64,000 bases of DNA from Bailinhaonella thermotolerans. Lineage in GTDB: Bacteria; Actinomycetota; Actinomycetes; Streptosporangiales; Streptosporangiaceae. The notes beneath the pieces are model-generated. The model made no database searches. It was not told the DNA's origin and saw only the letters and a program-made list of their open reading frames with translations. Shown piece by piece: positions 18,501-26,531 of the stretch. The position numbers and the translations under genes were made by a program. Location of the stretch: NCBI RefSeq assembly GCF_003594875.1, contig NZ_QZEY01000004.1, positions 615,957 to 679,956 on the forward strand, read 5' to 3'. Position 1 is the first letter of the stretch. Each line of letters starts with the position of its first letter.

Positions 18501-18794
18501 CCGCGCGGCATGCTGGAGGGCTGGGCCGGGCTGGCCGAACTCCTCGCCGCCCTCCCCGGGCCTCCGGACCGCGCGGCGATCCGCCTCCTCCTCTCCCGGC
18601 TGAGGAGGTACGAGTCCCGCAACCCCGGCGCCGCCGCGCGGATCGGCTGGGCCCGCGCCCTGGTCCTGGCGTCGGCCGGGAACCGGAGGGCCGCCCGCGC
18701 GGCGGCCGGGCACGCCCTGTCCGCCGCGACCCGCCTGTCCGCCCCCTACGACCGCCACCGCGCCGGCGCCCTCCTCGCCGGACCGGCCTCCTAG
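15564..18794 (+). CDS. AfsR/SARP-like BTAD regulator with NB-ARC ATPase and TPR-like C-terminus
   Basis: The large regulator opens with an OmpR-like DNA-binding domain (LTLLLLGPPELTLGG, residues 1-95) and a BTAD (about 95-240). Next comes an NB-ARC ATPase with Walker A GPGGVGKT and the kinase-2 motif LLLVLDNLEHLP. A long alpha-helical, TPR-like region runs from about 600 to the end. GTG 15564 (1076 residues) is preferred; the frame also allows ATG 15507, which overlaps a palindrome. No biosynthetic cluster adjoins it, so its target is unknown; the divergent secreted protein is one candidate. Confidence 0.9.
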   Translation: MPADSLTLLLLGPPELTLGGTPLRVRSAKARALLCHLAAASGARPRAELAALLWGERPDANARGSLRLALSELRREVGDWLDVTRDHVRFRAGDGCFVDRRLLAGASSAGEALRLWRGDFMDGVSFCDAPAFAGWVEAERRHVRGLLRDLLVRAAPSPEAVRLARVVTALDPYDEEAHRLLMGALAATGNRAGALACYEDLRRRLSADLGVAPSPETVAAWRRLLPRLAPRPAPPVPGTGLIGRAAEIRRVRALLARHRAVTLLGPGGVGKTRLAIAAAEPPETGEVAFVSFAGVGADAAVTTLARRLGVDLSPARPALELLLAALARRKGLLLVLDNLEHLPAFDAVVGAILRAAPGVRVLATSRRRPGVAGQATMRVEGLPDGDAEALFAARAARACPAFDPEREAAHVAAICAATAGLPLAIELAAALLRAVPCAELARGLGAGPGLLAAGGPAVRPRHACMRTVFETSWGLLDPAAREALAALSVFGGGCTPRAALEVAGTRPEVLVRLVDHSLIELTPSGRYAAHPLIQGFAAARLDPGRRDELRGRHAAHFDRLLGEHAAALQDAADAEVTRVLGAELDNIRLASAVAREPAFLDLYWTLCLRLRLYEEAGAVARRGLARAGAPPHLRARRLWMAAVGDHHLARDRESARLAREALAVLGEPLPDSRPRLAAAALAAGVRQAAHRLLPYGRADASGPEAAQALTLLALLAYHRQDVPAMVAAALRQLNAADRAADPALKAEAYANFATIARVAGRHRLAARYGALADRALACLDGPAEPATRARLARGVDQLHSGAFEEARRSFTECRARTLTPRIAESCAGMLAETALWRGDFPEAASLYAATAEQAAARVGGDHIGRHWGLLGQAEALLRVEGARPEEIAAILAAARESAARRRDRERELGLRDGPVMPLVQEIRLLTASARLALFHGGPAPPPAPAPPSGAAPPSREAGVALARETVARALALAVRLPPGPRGMLEGWAGLAELLAALPGPPDRAAIRLLLSRLRRYESRNPGAAARIGWARALVLASAGNRRAARAAAGHALSAATRLSAPYDRHRAGALLAGPAS

Positions 18795-18797
18795 CCG

Positions 18798-18822
18798 GCC
18801 GGGCGAGCGCGTACCGCCCGGC
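18798..18822. terminator. Terminator hairpin between convergent genes
   Basis: GCCGGGCG / CGCCCGGC arms with a 9-base loop lie between the BTAD regulator and the efflux gene. Confidence 0.55.
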
Positions 18823-18843
18823 GCAGTCGTACCGGGGGGAGGG

Positions 18844-20079
18844 TCAGGCGGTGGTGAGGACGTCCTCGCGGGCGGGAGAGGGGGCGGGGTCGGGCGCGCC
18901 CCGGGTCAGCAGGCGGGCGGTCAGGCTCAGCGCGGCGGTCACCACGAGGGAGACGGCCATGGGGAGCGCGGTGTCCTCGCCGGCGACGCCCACGAGGGGG
19001 GAGACGAGGGCGCCCACGGCGAACTGCAGCGCGCCCATCACGGCGGCGGCGGTGCCGGCGGCCCAGGGGGCGCGGCCGATGGCGAGGGCCGAGCCGTTCC
19101 CGAGGATGAACGTGACTGAGCTGACCAGGAAGAACAGGATCGGGAGCACGACCGGGGCGGGCGCGCCGAGCGCGATCGCCGCGAGGAGCGCCGCCGACAG
19201 CGTGAGGAGGAGGGTCTGCCCGGCGGTGAGCAGGGCGCGCGGGCGGAACCGGGTGACGAGGCGGGCCCCGATGAGGCCGGTCGCGACCATGCCCAGGGCG
19301 TTGACCGCGAAGGCGACCGTGTACGCCGTGGTGGACAGGCCGAGGACGCCCTCGATCACGAACGGCGAGGCCGAGATGTACGACATGAGACCGCCGAAGC
19401 CGAGCGCGTAGGCGAGGACGTAGCCGACGTACCCCCGGTCGGCGAGCAGGCGGCGGACGTTGCGGCCGGTCGCCGCCAGGCCGCCGCCGTGGCGGCGCTC
19501 CGGCGGCAGCGACTCGCCGACGACGAACAGGGAGCCGAGCAGCATCAGCGCGCAGATCGCCGTGAGCGCCCAGAACTCGGCGCGCCAGCCGAACGGCACG
19601 AGCACGCCGCCGGCGAGCGGGGCGACGACGGGGGCCAGGCCGCCGATGCTGGCCAGCAGCGAGAACACCCGCGCGGCGGCGGTGCCCGACACGCGGTCGG
19701 CGGTGGCGGCCCGGGCGATGACGATGCCCGCCGCCCCGGCGAACCCCTGGACGAACCGCGCCGCGATCAGGACCCAGATCTCCGGCGCGAGCGCGCACGC
19801 GGCGGAGGCCAGCGTGGCGAACGCCGTCGCGACGAGCAGCGGCGGCCGGCGGCCGAACCGGTCCGACAGCGGCCCGATGACGAGCTGCCCGGTGGCGAGC
19901 CCGACGAAGAACGCGGTCAGCGTGAGCTGCACGGCCGAGGCGGTGGTGCCCATGTCCTCGGCCAGCGCGGTGAACGCGGGCAGGTACATGTCCGTCGAGA
20001 ACGGCGCCATCGCCGACAGCAGCGCGAGCACGAGCAGGAGCGGGCCGGAGACGCCGGTCCGCGCGGCGGGGGGTGTCAC
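18844..20079 (-). CDS. Bcr/CflA-family MFS drug efflux transporter
   Basis: The 411-residue protein has 12 predicted membrane segments. It opens with the Bcr/CflA signature region LSAMAPFSTDMYLPAFTALA, followed by GPLSDRFGRRP (motif A) and RFVQGFAGAAGIVIARA. GTG 20079 is the start. It is divergent from a MarR gene with a perfect operator between them, which is the usual layout of a substrate-induced drug exporter. Confidence 0.92.
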   Translation of the reverse strand: MTPPAARTGVSGPLLLVLALLSAMAPFSTDMYLPAFTALAEDMGTTASAVQLTLTAFFVGLATGQLVIGPLSDRFGRRPPLLVATAFATLASAACALAPEIWVLIAARFVQGFAGAAGIVIARAATADRVSGTAAARVFSLLASIGGLAPVVAPLAGGVLVPFGWRAEFWALTAICALMLLGSLFVVGESLPPERRHGGGLAATGRNVRRLLADRGYVGYVLAYALGFGGLMSYISASPFVIEGVLGLSTTAYTVAFAVNALGMVATGLIGARLVTRFRPRALLTAGQTLLLTLSAALLAAIALGAPAPVVLPILFFLVSSVTFILGNGSALAIGRAPWAAGTAAAVMGALQFAVGALVSPLVGVAGEDTALPMAVSLVVTAALSLTARLLTRGAPDPAPSPAREDVLTTA

Positions 20080-20104
20080 GTGAGGGTTCTTCCTGTCACC
20101 AAAT

Positions 20105-20130
20105 CATTATTTATGCATACATAAATAATG
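20105..20130. promoter_or_regulatory. MarR operator between efflux gene and marR
   Basis: Perfect 11-bp arms CATTATTTATG / CATAAATAATG are separated by CATA. The AT-rich site stands out in the GC-rich background. It lies in the 55-bp divergent gap and would control both genes. Confidence 0.75.
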
Positions 20131-20134
20131 TAGC

Positions 20135-20590
20135 ATGGAGACCATGGAGAACAGCTCCGGCCTCCACGCGCTCGGCGCCGTGCTGCGCGACCTCAACCGG
20201 GACCTCCTCCGCGCGGGCAGGCGCGCCGCGGCGGTGGAGCCGCTGCCGGAGAGCGAGGCCGACATCGTGCGCCTGGTCGTGCGGGAGCCGGGCGTGAGCC
20301 CCGGCCAGATCGCCGCCGAACTGCGCATGAAGCCGAGCAACGTCAGCGCGGGCCTGCGCCGCCTCGCCGAGGCCGGGCTGGTCGAGCGCGTGAGCGACCC
20401 GGCCGACCGCCGCGCGGCCCGCGTGCTGCCCACCCCCCTGGCCGTCCGCAACGCCCTGCTCCTGGAGCGGGCCCGCGCCGGCCTCCTGGAGGAGGCCCTG
20501 GACACCCTCCCCGCCGCCCACCGCGACGCGCTCCTTCGCGCGATCCCCGCCCTCCGCGCCCTGGACACCGCCCTCCGCGACCGCGTGTGA
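20135..20590 (+). CDS. MarR-family repressor
   Basis: The 151-residue winged-helix protein has the recognition segment IAAELRMKPSNVSAGLRRLAEAGL and the wing VSDPADRRAARVLPT. Starts at 20135 or 20144 (METMENS) are both possible. It lies 5 bp after a perfect palindrome and opposite a Bcr/CflA efflux gene, so it is very likely the ligand-responsive repressor of that pump and of itself. Confidence 0.92.
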   Translation: METMENSSGLHALGAVLRDLNRDLLRAGRRAAAVEPLPESEADIVRLVVREPGVSPGQIAAELRMKPSNVSAGLRRLAEAGLVERVSDPADRRAARVLPTPLAVRNALLLERARAGLLEEALDTLPAAHRDALLRAIPALRALDTALRDRV

Positions 20591-20682
20591 GTCCGTGCGC
20601 CCTTGGTGCGCGGCCCGCGTACGGCTCGCGTACGGCTCGCGCGGACCCCCGGGGGAGGGGCCCGCGCTCAGCCGCACGGGTG

Positions 20683-21831
20683 CTAGCAGTCGCTCAGGGC
20701 GGGCAGCCCGAGCAGGCGGAGGGTCAGCCACTCGATGGCGAGCGGGCCGCCCTCGACCGCGCCGGCGACGTGGTTCTGCGCGGGCAGGGAGGCCCAGCGG
20801 GTGGTGACGCCGGCCGCGCAGTACTCCGCGCGCAGCTCGGCGCCCACGGCGTGCGGGATGATCTCGTCGCCGCGGGCGTGGTAGAGGAACATCGGCACGC
20901 GCGGGGGCAGGGCGCCCAGCCGGTTCTCGTTCATCCTGGCCACCCACTTCGGCTGGTTGAGCAGGTCGCGCGTGGTCAGGTCGGCGAAGCGGAGCCCGGC
21001 GAGCTTGCCCAGCTCGCCCACGCAGTCGTCGGCGGCGTCGGCCAGCAGCGCCCGGCCGCGCTCGTTGAGGTCGGCCTCCAGGTCCAGCTCGGGATAGGCG
21101 GCGTCCAGCCCCACCCCGGCCGCGGCGGCCAGGCCGAAGTTCGGCGACCCGTCCAGGTGCAGCGCGACGTCCCGCAGGTCGGCCGGGACACCGCCCGCCG
21201 CGACGCCCCGCAGCCGCAGCTCGGGCGCGTACGACGGCTGCAACTGCGCCGCCCATCCGGCGGAGGCCCCGCCCTGGGAGTAGCCCATCACGGCGACCGG
21301 GGCCCGTGCCGACAGGCCGGCCGCCGGGATCCGTGTCGCCGCCCTGATCGAGTCGAGCACCGCGTGCCCCTGGGAGATCCCCGCCATGTACGTGTGCTGC
21401 CCCGGCGTGCCCAGGCCCTCGTAGTCGGTGACGGCGACCGCGAACCCCTTGAGCAGGAAGAGGCTGATCAGCGCGAGCTCGGCCTCGCGGCCCTCGCGCA
21501 TGCTGACCGACGGCGCGCACTGGTCGCCGAGCCCGTGCGTGCCGACGGCGTACCCGATGATCGGCCGCGCCCCGGCCGGGTAGGCGGACTTGGGCACGAG
21601 CAGCGTCCCCGAGACCGTGTTGGCGGCGCCGGTGGCGGACGTCGAGCGGTACAGGACGTGCCAGGCGTTGACCGGCACCTCCAGCACCTTGCCCGGCAGG
21701 AGGTAGACGGTGGTCGGCTGCGCGGAGACGACGTCCCCCGCCGTCGCCGCCCGCGCGGGACCGGGGATCGCGACGAGCGCCGCGACCGCGAGGAGGGCAG
21801 TGAGCATGCTGACGCGGACACGAACCTTCAT
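20683..21831 (-). CDS. Secreted lipase (secretory lipase/LIP family alpha/beta hydrolase)
   Basis: ATG 21831 follows GAGAGGGG and gives 382 residues with a Sec signal peptide (ending PARAA). The alpha/beta-hydrolase nucleophile is Ser in GYSQGG. Asp in HARGDEIIP and His in AQNHVAG complete the triad in the order of the secretory lipase family (PF03583). Cysteines in DQCAPS, DDCVGE, EYCAAG and the C-terminal SDC probably form disulfides. It hydrolyses extracellular lipid esters; substrate chain length cannot be inferred. Confidence 0.88.
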   Translation of the reverse strand: MKVRVRVSMLTALLAVAALVAIPGPARAATAGDVVSAQPTTVYLLPGKVLEVPVNAWHVLYRSTSATGAANTVSGTLLVPKSAYPAGARPIIGYAVGTHGLGDQCAPSVSMREGREAELALISLFLLKGFAVAVTDYEGLGTPGQHTYMAGISQGHAVLDSIRAATRIPAAGLSARAPVAVMGYSQGGASAGWAAQLQPSYAPELRLRGVAAGGVPADLRDVALHLDGSPNFGLAAAAGVGLDAAYPELDLEADLNERGRALLADAADDCVGELGKLAGLRFADLTTRDLLNQPKWVARMNENRLGALPPRVPMFLYHARGDEIIPHAVGAELRAEYCAAGVTTRWASLPAQNHVAGAVEGGPLAIEWLTLRLLGLPALSDC

Positions 21832-21886
21832 GTGCCGCCCCTCTCGATGAGGTCCACTCAGGAAAGGCGGCGCCGCGAGAGGATGA

Positions 21887-21900
21887 TTACCCGAGGGTAA
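21887..21900. promoter_or_regulatory. Inverted repeat upstream of the lipase gene
   Basis: TTACCC-GA-GGGTAA is a perfect inverted repeat about 55 bp upstream of the lipase start, in an AT-richer patch likely to be its promoter. Confidence 0.45.
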
Positions 21901-21941
21901 CTCGCAGTCAATACCCAATTCTGTCCCGTAACGGCCACCCG

Positions 21942-22045
21942 TCCCCCGCCCCCGTCAACCCCCGCCCCCGTCAACCCCGCCCCCGTCAACCCCGCCCCCG
22001 TCAACCCCGCCCCCGTCAACCCCGCCCCCGTCAACCCCGCCCAGG
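21942..22045. repeat. 15-bp tandem repeat, six copies
   Basis: The unit CCCCGCCCCCGTCAA repeats with GTCAA at 21954, 21970, 21985, 22000, 22015 and 22030 (one 16-bp step, then four exact 15-bp steps). It is in the 398-bp non-coding gap between the lipase and permease genes. The remainder of the gap holds the inverted repeat at 21887 and the hairpin at 22177. Confidence 0.9.
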
Positions 22046-22176
22046 CGGCCCCCGCCCGCTGCGGATTCGGCCCCGGGCGCCGGTGGCGGCATCGGCGGCA
22101 CAAGGAAGGGGGCGGCGATGTGGCGCGCCGCCGCGTATGCGATCTTGTTGAACCAGGATTTCCGGCATGGATAGAG

Positions 22177-22207
22177 GGTGTGCGGGAACTACCGACGCAC
22201 ACCTTTT
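22177..22207 (+). terminator. Leader hairpin with T-run upstream of the amino-acid permease
   Basis: Perfect 8-bp arms GGTGTGCG / CGCACACC enclose an 11-base loop and are followed by TTTT. It ends 22 bases before the permease ATG, so it is either an attenuator or the terminator of a short upstream transcript. Confidence 0.5.
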
Positions 22208-22229
22208 GAAGATCGATTTGTGAGGCGTC

Positions 22230-23627
22230 ATGGTCGGGTCGCGCGGGGTCTTCCGGCGGAAGCCGGTGGAGGAGATCGCTTCCGAGCACGAGGGAGAGTT
22301 GTCCAGATCGCTGGGGCTGTGGCAGCTCACCGCGATCGGGGTCGGCGGGATCATCGGGGCGGGGATCTTCGCCCTGGCCGGGGCGGTGGCGAACGAGACC
22401 GCCGGCCCCGCGGTCCTGGTGTCGTTCCTGCTGGCGGGCATCGCGAGCGCGGCGGCGGCGCTGTCGTACGCCGAGTTCGCCGGGCTGATCCCCAAGGCGG
22501 GCTCGGCCTACACCTACGGGTACGCCGTGCTCGGCGAGATCGTCGGCTGGTTCATCGGCTGGGACCTGCTGCTGGAGTACACCGCGATCGTCGCGGTCGT
22601 GGCCATCGGCATCTCCGGCTACTTCGGCTTCCTCGTGCAGCAGCTCGGCTTCCACCTGCCACCGTGGATGCTCGGCGCGCCCGGCACCGGCGAGGGGCAC
22701 GTCGTCGACCTCTTCGCGGCGCTGCTGTGCCTGCTCATCGCGTTCCTGCTCAACCTGGGCATCCGGGCCGCCGCCCGCTTCGAGACGTTCGTGGTGGCCG
22801 TCAAGGTCGCCGTGGTGCTGCTGGTCATCGTGGTCGGCTTCTTCCACGTCAAGACCGGCAACTACACCCCGTTCTTCCCGTACGGCGTGGGCGGGGCGAT
22901 CACCGGCGCCGCGACCGTCTTCTTCGCGGTGTTCGGTTACGACGCGATGAGCACGGCGGCCGAGGAGTCGCGCGATGCCCGCCGCCACATGCCCAAGGCG
23001 ATCGTGTACTCCCTGGTCATCTCCATGGTCCTGTACGTCCTGGCGACGCTCGTGCTCACCGGGATGCAGAAGTACAGCGACATCGACCCCGAGAGCGGCT
23101 TCTCCTCCGCCTTCGCCTCGGTGGGCCTGTCCGGCCTGGCGTCCGTGATCGCGGTCGGCGCGATCGTCGGCATCCTCACGGTCATGTTCACGTTCATGCT
23201 CGGCGTCACCCGGGTCTGGTTCTCGATGAGCCGCGACGGCCTCCTGCCGCGGTGGTTCGCCAAGCTCCACCCGGTACGGCGGGTGCCCTCCCGCGTCACC
23301 TGGATCGTGGGCGCCGCCTCCGCGGTGATCGCCGGATTCCTCCCGATCCGTGAGGCCGCCGAGCTCACGAACATCGGCATCCTCCTGGCGTTCGTGGTCG
23401 TCTGCGTGGCGGTGATCGTGCTGCGGTACCGCCGCCCCGACCTCCCGCGGACGTTCCGCACGCCGGGCATGCCGGTCGTCCCCGCGGTCGGCGTGCTGTT
23501 CTCCCTCTGGCTGATCACCTTCCTCGACGTGATGACCTGGCTCCGCTTCGGCGTCTGGTTCCTCATCGGCCTGGTGATCTACTTCGCCTACAGCCGCCGT
23601 CACTCCGTCCTGAACCGCGGGTCCTGA
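22230..23627 (+). CDS. APC-superfamily amino-acid permease (cationic amino-acid transporter type)
   Basis: The 465-residue protein has about 12 membrane segments. The N-terminal LTAIGVGGIIGAGIFALAG is the classic APC substrate-binding helix, and FFAVFGYDAMSTAAEESRD is typical of YfnA/CAT transporters. It is a single-gene unit with a leader hairpin upstream. The direction is probably proton-driven uptake; the substrate is not determined. Confidence 0.93.
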   Translation: MVGSRGVFRRKPVEEIASEHEGELSRSLGLWQLTAIGVGGIIGAGIFALAGAVANETAGPAVLVSFLLAGIASAAAALSYAEFAGLIPKAGSAYTYGYAVLGEIVGWFIGWDLLLEYTAIVAVVAIGISGYFGFLVQQLGFHLPPWMLGAPGTGEGHVVDLFAALLCLLIAFLLNLGIRAAARFETFVVAVKVAVVLLVIVVGFFHVKTGNYTPFFPYGVGGAITGAATVFFAVFGYDAMSTAAEESRDARRHMPKAIVYSLVISMVLYVLATLVLTGMQKYSDIDPESGFSSAFASVGLSGLASVIAVGAIVGILTVMFTFMLGVTRVWFSMSRDGLLPRWFAKLHPVRRVPSRVTWIVGAASAVIAGFLPIREAAELTNIGILLAFVVVCVAVIVLRYRRPDLPRTFRTPGMPVVPAVGVLFSLWLITFLDVMTWLRFGVWFLIGLVIYFAYSRRHSVLNRGS

Positions 23628-23652
23628 ACCGCCGGTCCGGAACCGCCGGTCC
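23611..23652. repeat. 14-bp tandem repeat, three copies
   Basis: TGAACCGCNGGTCC-like units start at 23611, 23625 and 23639. They overlap the permease stop codon, which lies at the second unit. Confidence 0.7.
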
Positions 23653-23792
23653 TGAATCGGCGATCCCCGACGAGCGACCCCGCGCGGCTCGGCCCGGCCC
23701 GTCCCCGGTGGCGGGCCGGGCCGTCCCCGGCGTCGTCCGGAGCCGTCCCGGCGCCGCCCTGAGCTGTCGGGGCGACGCCGTACCCTACGCGC

Positions 23793-24701
23793 ATGACCAC
23801 GGACCGATTCACGCTGACCCCCGCGGGGCCGTACTCCTTCGGCGCGGTGCTGCGGTTCACCGAGGACTGGCCGCCCACCCGGGGGCTGCCCGCCGACGGG
23901 AGGGCGCTGCGGTTCGCCTACTGCGCCGAGCACGATCGGCGCCCGGTCGGCGTGACGGTCACGGAGTCCGCGGAGGGCGTGGACGTCACCACCACGCGCC
24001 CGGCCGGGCCGGAGCTGCGCGGGGAGATCGCCCGCATCCTCTCCCTCGACGTGGACGGGACCGGCTTCGCCGCCGTCGGCGAGGCCGACCCGGTGGTCGG
24101 CGACCTCCAGCGGGCCGCGCCGGGCCTGCGCCCGGTGTGCTTCTGGAGCCCCTGGGAGGCCGCCTGCTGGGCGGTGATCGTCCAGCGCTCGTCCGGCGTC
24201 GTCGCCGCGAGCATCAAGGGGCGCATCGCCGCCCGCTTCGGCGCGAGAGTGGTGCTCGACGGCGCGGAGGTCCACGCCTTCCCCGCCCCGGAGGCGCTCG
24301 TGGACGCGGACGGCCTGGGCCTGCCGCACCAGAAGGAGGAGTGGATCAGGGGCCTGGCCCGCGCCGCCCTCGACGGCCTCCTCACGACCGAGCACCTGCG
24401 CAGCCTCCCGCCCGAGGAGGCCCTGGCGGAGCTGCGCGCCCTCCCCGGCGTCGGCCCGTTCTCCGCCGGGCTCATCCTCATCCGCGGGGCCGGCGCCCCC
24501 GACGCGTTCCCCGGCGACGAGCCCCGGCTCTTCGCCCTCCTCCGCGAGGCCTACGACCTCCCCGAGGACGCCCCCCGCTCCGCGTACCGGCGGATCGCCG
24601 AGTCCTGGCGCCCCTACCGCTCCTGGGCCTCCTTCCTCTTCCGCGCCGCCGGCTACGCCGCGCCCCCGGAACCACCCCCGCCGCCGCCCCGCCCCCGCTG
24701 A
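23793..24701 (+). CDS. AlkA-type DNA-3-methyladenine glycosylase (HhH-GPD)
   Basis: The 302-residue protein has an N-terminal AlkA-like beta domain (FGAVLRFTEDWPPTRG). A helix-hairpin-helix follows (LRALPGVGPFSAGLILIRG), and the catalytic Asp region reads PDAFPGDEP. It removes alkylated bases from DNA in base-excision repair. It ends in a Pro-rich tail (PPEPPPPPPRPR). It is monocistronic, with 165 bp to the permease upstream. Confidence 0.88.
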   Translation: MTTDRFTLTPAGPYSFGAVLRFTEDWPPTRGLPADGRALRFAYCAEHDRRPVGVTVTESAEGVDVTTTRPAGPELRGEIARILSLDVDGTGFAAVGEADPVVGDLQRAAPGLRPVCFWSPWEAACWAVIVQRSSGVVAASIKGRIAARFGARVVLDGAEVHAFPAPEALVDADGLGLPHQKEEWIRGLARAALDGLLTTEHLRSLPPEEALAELRALPGVGPFSAGLILIRGAGAPDAFPGDEPRLFALLREAYDLPEDAPRSAYRRIAESWRPYRSWASFLFRAAGYAAPPEPPPPPPRPR

Positions 24702-24899
24702 CCGCGCGTCCACGGGATTCCCCTCAACCGCGTCGCGATCGCCTCCTGGGGCTGGCGGGCCGGGCTGATGGACTGACGGGGCACGCCCGCGCAGGCCGGG
24801 GCGCGGGGCCGAGGTGAGGAGGGGGAGGGGATTGCCAGGGGGAGGTTCGCGGGGGAACCTGGGCAGAGCCGGACCGGCTGGGAGACGCGAGGCGAGGCC

Positions 24900-25835
24900 G
24901 TGGAGAGCGCTGCGCGGAATGAGGGCCACAGGCCGTGGTGGAAGGGCAGGCTCGGGTGGGGCCTGCTGGTCGCGCTGGGGCTGGGCGTCGTCTCCGTGGT
25001 CGTGGACCAGGGCGGCGTGCTGCTCCGGGTCGGCGCGGTCATCGCCATCAGCGGGATGGTCCTGACGGTCGTGGTGGACGCCTACCTGCGGATCGAGCAG
25101 GCCGTGGAACGGCAGCGCGAGCGCGAGGCCGGGCTGCTGGAGACGCAGCGCCGCCTGGCCGACGTGCTGGCCTCGCTCAAGGCGCTGGGGGACGCCTCGC
25201 CCGCGTGCCACGACTTCCTGGTGGGGGTGGCCGAGGACTGGCGCCGCGCCGAGGAGCGCAACAGCGTCTTCATGCTGTGGATCCTGGAGGACCAGCAGCG
25301 CGAGTTCCGGGCCCGGCTGCGGAACCTGGCCGAGGGCCGTACCACCATGGACCGCAGGACCGAGCGTGCCTTCCGGTCCAGCGGCCTGGCGGACTTCGTC
25401 GAGATGCACGTCCTGAGCGCCACCCACGTGGAGTACTGGCGGACCCCGCCGGGCCGCCGCTACCTGCGGATCCAGAAGGACGCGCAGCGGACGGGACTGC
25501 GCGTGCGGCGGGTGCTCGTGCTCCCGCCCGGCGACGCCGCGAGGTGGGCGGACGTGGTGGCGGACCAGCTCGCGGCCGGGATCGAGCTGTCGCTGATCCT
25601 GGCCGAGGAGATCCCCGCGGAGTACGACTGGTTCCTGCGCAAGGATCGCGCGCTCCTGACCGACCGGGGCGGCGTGACCGGCGTATTCCTGCCCAGCTCG
25701 TCGGCCGAGCAGCCGCCCGCGGCCTACGAGGGCTTCTTCACCACGGAGATCCAGCAGGTCCTGGAGACCCGCCACATCCTGGAGACCCTGGCGGCCTACG
25801 AGCACGCCCCGTCCGAGCTCTACCCCGCCGCCTGA
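24900..25835 (+). CDS. Membrane-anchored protein of unknown function with a cytoplasmic sensor-like domain
   Basis: The 311-residue protein (GTG 24900) has two membrane helices at about residues 18-58. A coiled-coil-like segment (IEQAVERQREREAGLLETQRRLADV) follows, then a soluble domain with YLRIQKDAQRTGLRVRRVLVL and IELSLILAEEIPAEYDWFLRKD. That pattern of a charged helix, hydrophobic strand and Asp/Arg turn occurs in other actinobacterial proteins I cannot name. No catalytic motif is evident. It is not in an operon. Confidence 0.75.
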   Translation: MESAARNEGHRPWWKGRLGWGLLVALGLGVVSVVVDQGGVLLRVGAVIAISGMVLTVVVDAYLRIEQAVERQREREAGLLETQRRLADVLASLKALGDASPACHDFLVGVAEDWRRAEERNSVFMLWILEDQQREFRARLRNLAEGRTTMDRRTERAFRSSGLADFVEMHVLSATHVEYWRTPPGRRYLRIQKDAQRTGLRVRRVLVLPPGDAARWADVVADQLAAGIELSLILAEEIPAEYDWFLRKDRALLTDRGGVTGVFLPSSSAEQPPAAYEGFFTTEIQQVLETRHILETLAAYEHAPSELYPAA

Positions 25836-26031
25836 GCCCGGCCCCGGGCGGCCGGCCCGCCGCCCCCCGCCCGCCGTCGCCGCCCCCCGTCGTCGCTCGT
25901 CGTGGCCCGCTGCCGCCGGACGCCGCCGCCGGTCACGGGCGTACGGCAGGCGCGGCGCGCCGGATCGGCCGCGCGGGTGGACGCCGGGAGGGCCGCGCCC
26001 CGAAGATTCTCCGGAGAAATCCGCCGGCCGC

Positions 26032-26056
26032 GTCGATCCGGGGGATTCCCGTTCGA
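26032..26056 (+). promoter_or_regulatory. Possible ECF42-type promoter of the DGPF-sigma operon
   Basis: GTCGA (26032-26036) and CGTTCGA (26050-26056) are spaced like ECF -35/-10 elements. They resemble the TGTCGA / CGWC pattern I recall for ECF42 sigma factors. This would mean autoregulation. Confidence 0.35.
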
Positions 26057-26111
26057 CCTACGGATGACAGGGGCCCGGGAGACGGGCCCGGACGATCCAG
26101 GAGGAACAGCC

Positions 26112-26531
26112 GTGAAGTACATGCTGATCATGCGGGCCACGGACGAGGGCATGGCGAAGATGGCGGACGTCGACTTCACCCAGATGATCGAGACCGTGGG
26201 CAGGTTCAACGACGAGATGATCCGGGCCGGGGTACTCGTCGCCGCGGAAGGTCTCGACGACGCCTCCCAGGGCGTCGTCGTCGACTACTCCTCCGACCCG
26301 CCCGTCGTCAGCGACGGCCCGTACGGCGAGACCAAGGAGCTGTTCGGCGGCTTCTACATCCTCAACGTCGCCTCCAAGGAGGAGGCGGTCGAGTGGGCCA
26401 AGCGGCTCCCGATGGCCGGCCCCGGCTTCAAGACCGAGATCCGGCGGGTCACCACGATCGACGAGTTCCCCCAGGACAACGAGTGGATCAAGAAGGAGCG
26501 GGAGTGGCGCGAGGCCACGGGTCAGCTCTGA
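26112..26531 (+). CDS. DGPF/YCII-domain protein partner of an ECF42 sigma factor
   Basis: GTG 26112 follows AGGAGG and gives 139 residues. The alpha/beta YCII-related fold opens with MKYMLIMRATDEGM and contains the family hallmark SDGPYGETKE. Such proteins are encoded next to ECF42 sigma factors and are predicted to be their targets or effectors; their biochemical role is not established. It overlaps the sigma gene by 28 bp. Confidence 0.9.
   Translation: MKYMLIMRATDEGMAKMADVDFTQMIETVGRFNDEMIRAGVLVAAEGLDDASQGVVVDYSSDPPVVSDGPYGETKELFGGFYILNVASKEEAVEWAKRLPMAGPGFKTEIRRVTTIDEFPQDNEWIKKEREWREATGQL

Noticed and set aside
15564..18794. BTAD regulator as marker of an antibiotic gene cluster
   Set aside because: No polyketide, peptide, terpene or other biosynthetic enzymes are present in the neighbourhood.
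21942..22045. CRISPR array
   Set aside because: The repeat is a head-to-tail 15-bp tandem without spacers, and no cas genes are present in the window.
21858..25805. Minus-strand open frame of 1315 codons
   Set aside because: It covers the permease, glycosylase and membrane-protein genes on the other strand and has only His/Arg/Asp/Gly-rich shadow sequence plus the translated tandem repeat.
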